From Mycteria americana (taxonomy: Eukaryota; Chordata; Aves; Ciconiiformes; Ciconiidae): a stretch of 64,000 nucleotides of DNA. Below are positions 38,801 to 50,800 of the stretch, one piece after another. Position 1 is the first letter of the stretch. The number at the start of each line of letters is the position of its first letter. The stretch is taken from the NCBI RefSeq assembly GCF_035582795.1, contig NC_134368.1:2727501-2791500 (forward strand), in the 5' to 3' direction. The notes beneath the pieces are model-generated. The model was given only the letters and a program-made list of their open reading frames with translations. It did not search any database and was not told the origin of the DNA. The translations under genes were made by a program, and so were the position numbers.

Positions 38801-41800
38801 TGGGAGGGCTGGGACCAGCCAGCCCCCCCGAGAGAGGGGATGGATTCGGCTCCTCGCCGCCCCAGCACCCCCCGAACGGCAGAGACACCCCTCGTCTCCC
38901 CATCCCGTGCCTCCCTTGGGTCCCCGCAACTGTCCCAGCTCTGGGCAGCGGCACCTTGAAAGGGAGCTGGCAGTGGCTTGCGTTGCTGCTGTGTGTTTTG
39001 GGGTGAAACTTGGCTTTTTCTGTTGTTGAGGAAATACGTTATTTTCCCCAGAGGTTCCTATCACTTTTCAAATAGGAGCGGGGGGGATGTTGCCAGGTTG
39101 GGTTCAGCCTCTTGTAGTCTCTCTTCTCCATCCCCTAATTCCTTCCACAACCCCACCAAGAAGCAGGGGCTGCTGCTTCTCCACGCAAAGCACAAGTTTT
39201 ATTATTATTTTTTTTTACTTTTGAGCTTTGCTGGGTTCTCTGCTGTTGCTGAAAATAAGTTTTCCAGCAACTCCAAGAGAGACCCATGCGAGTCATGCAG
39301 CTGGGATAGGAACAGGGAGGGTGGTGGGAGCCAGGAACCTCTGTTTGGATTGAGGGGAGAAGAGGAGCAGATGGGAAAGCTGTCCGCTTCGGCTGGAGCC
39401 TGGGCACTGCGGGGCTCATCTTTGAGCTCGGGCATCCCCCAAACGCGGGGCTGCCCGGCCGCAATAGTGCAAACATCCCAAACACCGAAGCAACGCTGCT
39501 CCCGATGCAACATTCCCAGAAAGGACTGGGAATGAGTGTGTTTTCCAGAAAAAAGAGGAGGGGGGGCTGGCAAACCCCCTCTGCACTACATTTGGGTTTA
39601 TTTGACTAAGATTTTTAAGGCCCTATCTCATGCTCTGAGTCTCTCTGATTCCCAGCAAAAGCTATAGTCAAAACAGTGAGAAGCTTAATATAATAACCAA
39701 GAGGTTTTTGTGACGTGGCCCGAAGCCCAGCCCAGTAATCCCTGCAGAACGGCTGCCCCTCGTGTCCCATCCTCTCCCCAGACAGCGTGGGAGAAAGACG
39801 GGCTTTGCAGCAAGGCGGGAGAGGCGACGTCTCCCTGTCCTTCTCCCTCTACGGCGGCCAGCGAAGAAAAAATAGTTTGGGGTTTTTTATTTTCCCCTTT
39901 CTCTGTAATAGGAAGGTAGCAAACCCTGCCAGAGCTGCTCACCCTGCGTGGCTGAATGCAAGTCACATTGCGGCTGTGCCTCAGTTTCCCCACCAGAAAA
40001 CGAGGCTTATATATGGCTGGGGGGTTGGAGGGCCTCGCTAACGCTTTCGGAGGAGGTGAGGAGAAGGAAACTGGGATCGTGCCACCACCTTATCTACAGT
40101 TATTCCTGGAATCTGATTACTTGCTATATATAATGAAAGCTGATTAAATGCCACTGTGCGATAGCACTGGGCGCGTCCCGGGGCCTCGTGGGAGCCGGGC
40201 TGGGTAGCTCGATCACGTTGAACACTCAGTCTGCGATTCCCAACCAATAACTCAATAGTTTTTGGTTTTTTTTTTCTTTTCAATAACTTCATCTTTCCTC
40301 AAGCCAAATCCCCCCAGATTGTTGCACGGGGAACCAAAACAAGCATATAAAATTATAAAGCCATAAGCTCTGTTATTCCACTCCCTTCGTAAATAACTTT
40401 GCCCTTTGCTGGGGAAGGTTATTAGATCCAAGCTTTCACTGACAACATTTGGCTTGGCAAGGTGGTCCAGCCCTTGACATGTTTGCTAGACCTCATCCCC
40501 TCTCCGCGGCATCTTCAGATTCTATTTTTTTTTTTCCTGTTCTTGTCCTGGCTTAAGTCATCAGTAGCTGCTCACTCTGCTGCAATCAAATACAGCCACA
40601 TTGTTTAGGAAAAAAAAGAAAACCAAAAAACACTTAGAAAGTCTGTCTGCCTCTAATCCAGCCAAGGAATTGCTTGTACTGCTCTGCCCGGGGGAGCTGG
40701 GATGGCTCAGAGAAACCCGTAACGTGCTGCAGCTATTTTAGCTCCTCTGCTCCCTGCTTGAGCCCAGCTCTGGCTGGAAAGATGATGGCTCGATTTCTGG
40801 GTGATCGAACCACGCTTCCCCATCCCGTAAATAGCGGCGATCAATGGTGTAAAAGCATAAAGCCCCCCCACAAAAAAGGGCAAAAAAAAAAAAAAAAAAA
40901 GCTGTTTGTGTGATTCAGGAGAGATGGAGCGGGCGGGAGGATGCGCTGCTGCCTGCTGCCATGCTGCCTGCACAGCCCCTGCCCTCGCCCCGGGCTGGGG
41001 TGCTCTGGGGGTGCTCGGTGGGGTTTGCCTGAGCTGGTTGGTGATGGTGGGGACGCGAGTGGGACCAGGGTGGTGCCACCCATGTGCCGGCTGCTTCTCC
41101 GGGAGGGTTTCGGGGGATTTAGATCACAGGTTTGGGACCTGGGCAAGCAGCGATGCTCCTGGGAGGCTTCCAGGAGCAAGGCTGGGGCAGCGATGAGGGC
41201 ACTGGCCTAGGGAAGGAGTGATGCTTCAGCTTTGTGCTGGTGTCCATCACCCAGAACCACCTAAGAGGTGGCCCTGGACGTCAGCCGGAGCCCCCAGCTC
41301 TGTCTCTTCCCCCCATTTCTCTCTTGACATGGCTGCGGAGGAGCTCCTGCTCTCAGGGACGTACATGGTCTGTTCACACGCTCGCTGGGTCTTCTCCTTC
41401 CCAGGTCCACTGTCCTATGGAGAGCGGGTCACCCCGCACTGGCTCCTCGGGGGCCGTACCAGACGAGCCGTCAGCCTGGATGAAAAGGTAAGGGCAGAGA
41501 CGGTTCCTCTCCCCTGCACTGCGCGGCCGGGTCCTGTATCTGGAGGTCTTCACGGTGGGACTTGGATGGAGATGTCAAGTTTGCAGGACCCATGAGCAGG
41601 ATATCGAGTTTGCAGGACCCATCACCATGTTGAGGTGATGAACAGGGAAAGCAGAGGATTAAACAGTGAGTTAATTAAGCGTCGTCTTGACTATTGGGCA
41701 GTAGGAAGGATGGCCAAGGGCTACAGGGTGAGTAGAAAGGAGCTGGGCAGTTTGGAGAGAGGAGATGGAGGTAATTTGACAGACTGATGGTTTGGCCAGG

Positions 41801-44800
41801 ACAGACAGACCAACAATATTTGCTCAAGGGAAAGTGCTGCAGGATTTAAGAGCGATGTTCTCTGCTGAGAAGCCAGGCATGGGCTGCATGGAGGAGAGGA
41901 CATCTCTTCCCAGGGCTGCTCTGCTGGCCTGTTGCATCCTCCCCGCCACCCCCAGCCTCCAAATCCACTTTATGAGATGCTTGCGGTGACCTTCGCCTGG
42001 GTTTGGCACCTTGCCCAGCTCTGGGGTCAACCGGCTCCGCAGCTGCCCATCTGCCGCAGCAGCTGGTCCTTGTACCCAGCAGCTGGGAGGGTCTCGGGGG
42101 CTGTGGTCCCCTTCAGGGCAGATCAAATCGCTTCCCAGCACAACGAGCACCGATGGGGACGGTTGCGGGAAACCGTTGTGTTTTGGGGCTGAACAGATTC
42201 ACTGCTGAGAAGACTCAGTGTTGGGAAGTGACCTTCTCTGGTGGCATCTCCCTGGAGCAGGGGCTGAGGATGCAGCTTTGAAGCCACCTGAGATGCCTCC
42301 AAGTGAGACCTCCTTACTCCAGGCAGGAGATACTGAGGGAGGGGGTCAGCCCCGCTTCCCGGCAGCAAAAACGGAGAGGGGCTTTGTGCTGCCCTACCTC
42401 CTCCGCGGGGCTGGATGATGCCTTTTCCCGGGAGAATCGGGAGCATCGCTCCCACGGGTGCTGGCTGCTGGGAATTGTGCTTCTCCGGTAGCTGAAATAG
42501 CCCATCGCGTTGGGGATGCTGTTGTCAGCCTGCAGAAATCTCCCCTCCCTTCCTAGCAGCCCCGGATCGGTCTATATTTAGGTTGGAGGGCACTTGTTTA
42601 TTTTGGGCAGCAGGAGGTTTATTTATACTCTCGCTAACACCCCGCTGCCCGAAATTGTGCTGGGTGGGTGCAGATCACGGGTGCGTGGGGTGTTTCGGGA
42701 GTCGCTGCAGGACCCCAGGGCCGGTGGGGCTGGGACGGCCACCGGCCAGGGCCGGGGGGGGCTGGGCAGGTCCTGGCGTGTTTCCTGGCATCTGCTCTGC
42801 CTCTGCTGGCTCCAGCCAGCCCGAAACAAGGAGGCTCCTGTTCCTCGGAGGGGGGGGAAGGAGGGGAGAGGGAGGGTGGTCGCAGCCGGGAGCAGGGAGG
42901 CTTCATGGGGAAAGGATGATGGCAACCAGACAAAGGATGGGGTAGGGGCGAGCGGGCTCCCCGCTTGTGGACAGAGCCCCAGACAGGCCCTTTTCGCCCT
43001 GGTACTGCTGACATGCGTATTTTTAGGATCAATTCAGTCCGCCCCATTCCCACCCCGTCTCCTCCTACCCTCCAGCAAAGATCCTGGAAATAAATACAGC
43101 TGTGTGATTGCCGCCAGCCCACTCTGTTTGCCCGGACGTGGCTGGTTTTCAGGGCGGGAGTCTGCGAGGAGACAACATCCGAGCGCGTGAAATGACGGGT
43201 TCAAGCGTGGTGACGGCCCCGAGGCTCCTCCATCCCTTCGCCAGGGGCTGCTCCTCTGCGCAGCAGGTGGGATGCTGCGGGGCGGCCCGTGCCTCCGTCC
43301 CGGGGGACATCACCGCGTCTCCTTTCCCTCCTCCCGGAGGAGCGATGTCAAGCCGGTGGGAAGAGGAGGAGGAGGATGGTGGTGGTGGCCCTGCGGTCCC
43401 ATCGTGTGCGGGCTGGCACGGCACTGGGCAGGATGGACCCTGCCTCCCCCCTCTACGCGCTCCTCTCTCCTATTGTTCGGGGCTGAACTCCCCGCGGGCT
43501 CGATGGCTCCTGGCACACATGGAAGCGATTTTGGAGAGGCCGAGGAGGAGGTCGTGAGGACCCTGATTGCAAACAGTTCCCTCGTCGCTGCTGGCTTGGG
43601 GTGGGATCCTGCCCCGCTACTGCCGGCATCCTCCTCCTCCCGCTCCTTCCCCCCAGCTCGGGGCACGGAGCGAAAGCTGCCGGGGCTGACCGCGAGCTTT
43701 TCCAGCCCTTCGGAGCTGGAAACGGAGGTTGTGCCCAGCATCCTGGCCCAGGCGTCCCGCCAGTATCCAGCCCCGAGTCATGGGAGTCCCCTGTCCTCAC
43801 CCTGGGGACCCCCCCAGCCTGTCGTGCTGCTGGTGGTGTTCCCTGCCTTATTTCTTCCCCTTTGTAATTGCTTTTTCCCAAGCGTGGTTTCTCGCTGCAA
43901 TGGTTTTAAACCGAAAGAGGGTAGGTTTAGATGGACGTAAGGAAGAAATGTTTTACTATGAGGGTGGTGAGGCACTGGACCAGGTTGCCCAGAGAAGTTG
44001 TGGATGCCCCATCCCTGGAAGGGTTCAAGGCCAGGTTGGACGAGGCTTTGAGCAACCTGGTCTAGTGGAAGATGTCCCTGCCCATGGCAGGGGGTTGGAC
44101 TGGATGATCTTCAAAGGTTCCTCCCAACCCAAACCATGCTGCGATTCTGTGATTCTATAAATCGCGAGGACTGAGGAGCACCCAGGCAGAAGAGCCCCTC
44201 AGTCTCTCTCCGGGTCTCTCCTGGCACCCCGTCCCTGTACGGGAATGCACCTTGGCACCAATGGAGCATCCTCCCACCCACCGCTGCCCCTCACACCACG
44301 GGATCATCTGCTGGGTCCCTGTCTGCCTGTCCTGGGGGCGGGACGTGGCCGTCCCCTTCATCCTCGCTGACGAACGCTTGGAGCATCCCCGCCGGTCGCA
44401 GTCGGGGTGTGACACCCCATCCCTCCCCCAGCCCTGCGGCGCAGACCCCTCCCCTGTGATCGTCACATCCATGGGGGGTCACAGCCCTGCTCCGGGAGGA
44501 GGAAGGGAGGAGAGGACCGCCCGTGGTTTGGGATGAGCTGCAGGTGCCAAGGACATGCGCTCCTGCAATCTGTTTCCTGCAAGGAAGCCCTTTTCCCTTG
44601 GCAACCTGTGGCAGGACTGAGCAAACCCTGACGTGGTCCCTGAGCCAAATTTGCTTCGAAACAACCAAAATCCTGCCTCTGCCTCCAGGGCCTGGATTAC
44701 CCTGGCCCCCCCGACTTCCCCGGAGCTGGCTGCCCCCAGGATGCTTTTTCAGTGAGCAGCTGGAGCGAGAGGCTAGTCCTTGAGGTCTCGGATCCCGATC

Positions 44801-47800
44801 CCGGTGTGCATTTAGGACAAGGCGATGCAGTCCCCGAGCTGTTCTCTTCAAACCCTAACTGTGCTGCTGGGATCTGGCTGCCTGGGGAGGACCTGGCTCA
44901 GCCCTGATGCTCCAGCTGCAAAACCCATCACCAAATTCTCTACGGAGCATCTCCTGGTAACTCCGATCCCCGTCTTCCTCGTTATATCCAGGCTTGCATG
45001 TGCTTACTTAGGAAATCGGGGCTTGTGGGACCTGCCCGAGCAGATGGCCAGGCTGCGATTTGAACGTGGCTTCTGGATTTTGGCTGAACTAGTGGTTTCC
45101 CAAGGAGCTTGGTGCTCTCCAAGCCTGGTCCTGGGCAAGCCGCTCTCCTGCAGGGCAGCGGGAGCTTTCCAGCAAGGGCAGAGGAAGGAGCCTGGGTGAG
45201 GAGGATGGCCAGGAGCCGTGAGGGAACAAAGATCGTCTTTCCCCTTGAAGAGCAATGCAAACCCTTTGGCCTCAGCTCCTCTGCAAACATCGCTGCGGTT
45301 TTTCTGATCAGCAGATTGAAAAAGAAAAATAGACTTGAACTTGGCCCAGTGGGTCTTCTGGGCTGCTCGCGGGCTGGGTCCTGGCCAGGGCAGATTCATC
45401 CCAGCTGCTCTTTGCCTCTCCCAGCCCAGCCCCTGGTGGGACTAGCTTTGCTGGGATGTCCTGGAGAGGGGCCACCACCTCCCCATCCAGCCAGGGCTGA
45501 GGGAAAGTGGTTCCTGCAGCCTGTGGTGGGGCCGGTGCATCCTGTTCATGGCTGCCGGAGAAAGGAGGTGGTGGCATTTGGATGAGGGAGGATGATGCTG
45601 GAGCCCAGGATGATGCTGGAGCCCAGGAAGGTGCTAGAGCCTGGGACAGATGCTGGAGCTTGGGAAGGTGCTGGAGCTTGGGATGGTGCTGGAGCCCAGG
45701 ATGATGCTGGAGCTTGGGAAGGTGCTGGAGCTTGGGATGGTGCTGGAGCCCAGGATGATGCTGGAGCCTGGGAAAATGCTGGAGCCTGGGTTGACGCTGG
45801 AGCCTGGGACGATGCTGATCCCTGCTCGTTCCTCGTACACAACATCATGGCTGCCAGCGCTTGGGGACCCAACTGCCTGCCAGTGAGGCTCAAGGCAAAA
45901 TTATCAGTGTTTAATTAATGCAATAACTTTTCCTGGCCTTAGAGTTGGGTTGTTCGACTCCTGCCTGGCATGAGTGGTGCTCGCACCCTCCTTCTCCCTT
46001 GTCTTACTCATTGCTATTTATTTCTCCAGGGGCCGAGCTGGTTTCAGCCCATCCCAGCTGAAACCAGGATCAGTCCCCTGCTCCCCACTGCCTCTCCACA
46101 CGCTCTTAGGGGAAACTGAGGCACGGGGAAGGGGAGAGCTTGCCATGGACCACCTCGCAGGGGCCGGACACAGATCCCATTAGCAGCGGTTTGTTTTCCA
46201 GCCTTTGGCAGCCTGGGAGACGGGACGGTGCACGCACGGGGAGCTGCGAATGCTGGGATAACCCCGCACGCACACGTGTCCCTTTAAGACAGCAGCTGGG
46301 AAAGAGCATTTTGCCAGTAAAAGCCCTTAAGTCAAGGCAGGGAGTAATTGCTGGGGAATTCAAAACTGGGAAGGAGCCGGCAGGGCCTTGGGGAGGAGGA
46401 GGAGGAGGAGGAGGAGGAGGAGGAGGAGGAGGAAGAGGAGATGGGCTGTGGAGAGAGGGTGTTAGGGAGATCAGAGACAGGGAGAAACAAGCTTGAAAAA
46501 AGGGAGGGCGAGGCAGGGGAAAGAAGGGAAATGGTGAGAAAAATGTACAGACCATGTTTGGCCAAGCAGTGATGTTTGTATAAGATCACGTTCTAAAAAT
46601 ACAGCCTGTTCCCACCATTGCCGAAGGAGGGGACCCCTCTGCCCCGGCTTCCTCCTCCCTGCATCACACAGGACCCCTCGCCGGGAGCGGGGCCCGTGGC
46701 CGTGCCGTGGCCGTGCCGTGGCCGTGCTGAAGGGGCTCGCCGGGAAGCGGCAGGGCCTTGGACTGGGCTTGCTTTGCTGTTGGTTTTTTTTTGTTTTTTT
46801 TTTTTTTTTTTAAAGTGCTGTGTCTGGTCTCTCCTTTTTTGGAGCTGGGAAGACAGCGTTGGAGGCGGAGGGGGGGGCTCGGCCAGCCCCACTCCCTCAC
46901 TGTGTCCCCGTGCTGCAACGGGCTGGGGTGACCGGCACCTCCCCTTCCTTGGGAAATGGGGCCATAAGGGCTCAGACCCATGGGTCTCCTTGGGGCCAGA
47001 AGCATCCCTCTGGCCAACTTGAGCAGCTTAATAGGGTCCCTGCATCCCTGGAGCTCAATTCGGGGTGGACCTGCAGGAACACCCATCCTGGGAGCACAAA
47101 CCTTGTGTCCTGGGGTGCAGCAGCGGTGGTACCCGGCAGCCCTGCACCCCAAAGCGCTTTGTCCCATGATGCTGCCCCTTAAAAGCATGACGGTTCCCAG
47201 GAGGGTGACCCTGGGGCTGCCAGGCTGGAGGTCCCCCAGTGTCCCCAGTGCCCAGGATGCGGGGTGGGGACCGGGGTGTGCGAGGAGCAAAGCCTTGCCA
47301 GCCATCTCCATAGGGATGAGAGGGGACAGCAGGATGTGGCCTCTGTTTTAGCCCAAGCTGGGAATCACGCAACTTTACCCCCTCCCCGCTGCATTCCTAG
47401 TGACCGGCTGCAAAACCCCGTGATGCTGAGAGCAGCTGCAGCCAGAGCCTTGCAGGAATGGCTCCTTCCTCTCCCCTTTCCCTCCAGAGCTGGGAAAACC
47501 TCACCAGCTCACGGCCAGGGTGCCGGGGCCCCGTGGCAGATCCCGAGCGTGGGGCCGAGGGCTGGCAGCTCGCCGGGCTCCCTGCGTTCCTCATGGATGG
47601 GGAGGGACTGAGCGAGGGAGACAGAGCCAGCCACGCCGGCCGGGCCATAAACAGAGACAGGGCGATGCTTTTAGTGTCCCCAGCGCTGGAGCCAGGGAAG
47701 GGATATGGGGACATCGGAGGAGGGCAGCACTTCTGGGCTCCAGCCCATCCCGTCACGTGCAAACCAGCCGTGCTGGTGTGGGTCCCTGTATGGGATTCCC

Positions 47801-50800
47801 ATTTAACGCCCTGCAAAGTGAGGGAGTGAGTAAAACCGCCAGCATCCTGGGGAAGCTGAGTCAATCATTTCCTCTTGCTGCCCTGCGGTATTTTTAACAG
47901 TGCAGTTATCCGGTGCCCGGGCGGTTGCTATTTATTTCCGTACCCCACAGGGGTGCACGCAGGTGCTGACCCACCCAGGGACCAGCCTCTGCAGGATCCA
48001 GCTCAGGATCTCCGGTGGGATGCGGCTGCGGTGGGACAGAGCACACAGAGACTCCGTTCGGGATGCTCGGGGCAGAGCTGCTGATCCCGTATCCCGTATC
48101 GGTTCTCTCTTGATGCCTTTTTCTGGGGGAGCTGCCAGCAGAGTTGGGATTTGCTTTCTCACCCCCACTCTTGTGGGGTGAATCCCAGCGCGAATGCTCT
48201 TTTATCTGCTGCTATTCATGGGAAATCAAGCAGGAGGATTTACTTTTTGCCTTCCACAGGCTTGTGGCAGGGGATGGAGTAGGTGGAGCAGATCCACGGA
48301 GGAGAGGCTGGGATGCACCCTGAGCTGGGGAGCAGAGGAAGGTGCTGGGGACAGGGATGGGCAGAGGAGATGGTGTCCGGTGGGAACAGCACAGGGTGCC
48401 CCGTGGTCCGTTGCCAGCTTGAATCGAGGGACTGAGCTTTTGGGAGGTGCGAGGTGGTGTGGGTCGGTGTGGGCTGTCCCCTGCAGAGTGGCTGGGGATG
48501 CTCAGGGACCTCGTGGCCCCTGTGTCCCCACTCACGCCTGCCCCTGCCCTGGGGCACGCATGCTCTCACTGCTTCTCCTTGCATTTTTGTGGTGGGAAAA
48601 GCGGCTCCTGCTTGTCCAAACAGGGATGGTGCTCAAAATCCATTGCACCTGCTGCCCTTTGTGTTGCTAACGGAACAGTAGGTCCTACAATAATACAGGC
48701 AGGCAGCAGGATGGACAGGCACCTGGCTGGCAGCATCCTGGGCTCTGTCTTTTCTAACCCCGTCCCTCCTTTGCTTCCTCCGTAGGTGCCGGCGCCTGCC
48801 CAGGCAAAGGTGGCCGTGATGGCCGAGGGCAGAGAGCTCATCCTGGTGCTGGAGAGGAACCAGTAAGTGTCGGGGCTGGGGCTGGGGAAGGGGCATTGGG
48901 TCTCCCTGGCATGGCCCCACCTGGAGCGGTAGTATCCTGGCTGCCCTGTCCTGGCTCTCCTGCCTGCAGGGGAAGGGACGGCCCAGTGTGGCTTCCTGCC
49001 GATGTGGCAGTTTGGGCTGAAATGCTCCTTTTTCCACTGCCCACACCCATGTTGTGCAAGAAACAGTCTTGGCTCGCTGCCACGGTGCAGGACCCAGCAT
49101 GGGTGAAGGTGGTGTGGGGTGCTTAGGGGATGGAGATGTGCCAGGCAGAGGGTCAGCGGGACGGGGGGCTCTTGGGCTGCCATCCCGCTGGTAGGGCTAA
49201 TTCTGTGAGGTCTTTGGAGGGATCTCATGGCGGGCAATACTGACTGCTGGCAGTGATTTGGAAACCTCTGCTGCTCTTCTGTTGGTCTGATCTTGGGGTT
49301 GGCAGCCTGGCACCATTCCTGGGTGACCTTGCCATGCAGCCTCACTCGACCCTTTTTGGGGTCCTTCTTTGGTTCAGCTTGGACGCAGGTGCCAGCAGCA
49401 TCTGTCCCCTGTGACAATCACCCAACCTGGCATCCCCTCGTGCTGGAGCTGGAGCAAGGAGAGCAATCACCTCCATCTCCTGCCCCGCTCTCCTTGTCCC
49501 TCTCCCCGAGACCTTGTCACATTTGTCCCTTTTGGGTTCAGGTCCCTCCTGGTGCCAGGCGACCCCGTGGTGGAGCAGGGCAGAAAGCTGATCTCTGCAG
49601 GACGGGCTTCTCCTTCCACTTCTGCTTTTCACCAGCAGCTGCGGGAGGCTCGTGCCTCACAGAGCCCTCTTCTTGCTGCTGTTTGGGTACAAAAGCAGCC
49701 ACCATGATGTCCCTCGAACGGCCCTGCCGGGCAGTAGATCCCAGCAACCTGCAGAGGGGCTTTTGGTGTGTGGGAAGGAGAACTGGGGGGTTCCCATGCA
49801 CGTTTTGTTTTAGTTGCCCCACTGTGGGCAGTGGGGAGGTTGGCAGTGGGGCTTGAAAGCTCATGTGCAAAGCTTAGCCTTGTTTCTAGCTGGTGCACCA
49901 GGCCTGGAGACGTTTGTATGTCTTCTCATGACCCTAATTCTGGCTTGGTACCACTTTGCCATGCTGAAGGGATGAGTGTGGCCAGGAGGGGTGAAGAGCA
50001 TCCCTGGTGGCTGTGGTGCCGCTGGCAGGATTGGAGGAGCGTGGGGCATTGTAGGGTGCTGAGCTCTGGGTGAGGGCACAGTGAAACAGATGAGGGGGTT
50101 GGTGGCAGCAAAAGGGAGCTAAGCACCCAGGGCAGTCCTTGGCACCCAGGACCATCCGTGGTACCCAGGATCATCCATGGCACCCAACAGCATTCGTGGC
50201 ACCCGGGACTGTCCATGATACTCAGGATGGTCTGTGGCACCCAGGACCATCTGTGGCACCCAGAACTGTCTGTGGCACCCCAGACTTTCCATGGCATCAA
50301 AGAGCATCCATAGCACACAGGACCATCCATGGCACCCAAGACAGTCCATGGCACTCAAGATCATCCATGGCACCCAGCATAGTATGTGGCATCCAAGAGC
50401 ATCTGTGGCACCCAGGACAGTCCATAGCACCCAGGACCATCCGTGGCACCCAGGACAGTCCGTGACACCCAAGACATGGCACCCAAGAACTTCCATGGCA
50501 GCCAGAACCATCCATGGCACCCAAGGCAGTCCATAGAACCCAAGACCATCCACGGCACGAAAGGCAGTCCATATGGCACCCAGGGTAGTCCACAACACCC
50601 AAGACTGGCTGTGCCTAGTGGTTGTGTCTGCTGGAGAGACCAATGCAGCCCTGGCCATCTACACTGCTGTTTTGTGCCAGCTAACAGGGCTACCTTAGTC
50701 CTGCCAGCTCATGGGCCAGTGAGGCCATGCTAGACCTCAAATCTTCTTTCTTCTGGTTCTGAGACATGTGGTCGGCCTCCAAAACCATCCTTTGTGGTGT

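Larger units (their letters stand above)
41488..48785. other. ADAM33 intron 2 with repeats
   Basis: A 7.3-kb GC-rich intron. It contains a CR1 3' end (43905-44161), an 18-bp minisatellite (45590-45815), a GGA microsatellite (46391-46440), a 12-bp GTGGCCGTGCC-type triplet repeat (about 46696-46728) and a T-rich tract (46785-46813). Long open frames here reflect low stop density in GC-rich DNA. Confidence 0.6.

Noticed and set aside
37902..38954. 350-residue minus-strand frame across the CpG island
   Set aside because: Pro/Ala/Arg/Gly-rich translation expected from GC-rich DNA lacking stops; it is antisense to ADAM33 exon 1 and has no domain.
42594..43190. 198-residue + strand frame in ADAM33 intron 2
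   Set aside because: No family resemblance, overlaps frames on the other strand, and lies wholly in an intron with high GC.
45546..45918. Open frames with repeated Gly-Ala-Trp or Ser-Gln-Ala-Pro peptides
   Set aside because: Produced by an 18-base minisatellite whose unit is a multiple of three.
48566..49417. 283-residue minus-strand frame
   Set aside because: Antisense to ADAM33 exon 3 and its flanks, no recognisable domain; low stop density in GC-rich intron explains it.
50119..50658. 179-residue minus-strand frame rich in Cys-His-Gly-Trp
   Set aside because: Produced by the 19-base minisatellite (57 bases per 19 codons), not a cysteine-rich protein.
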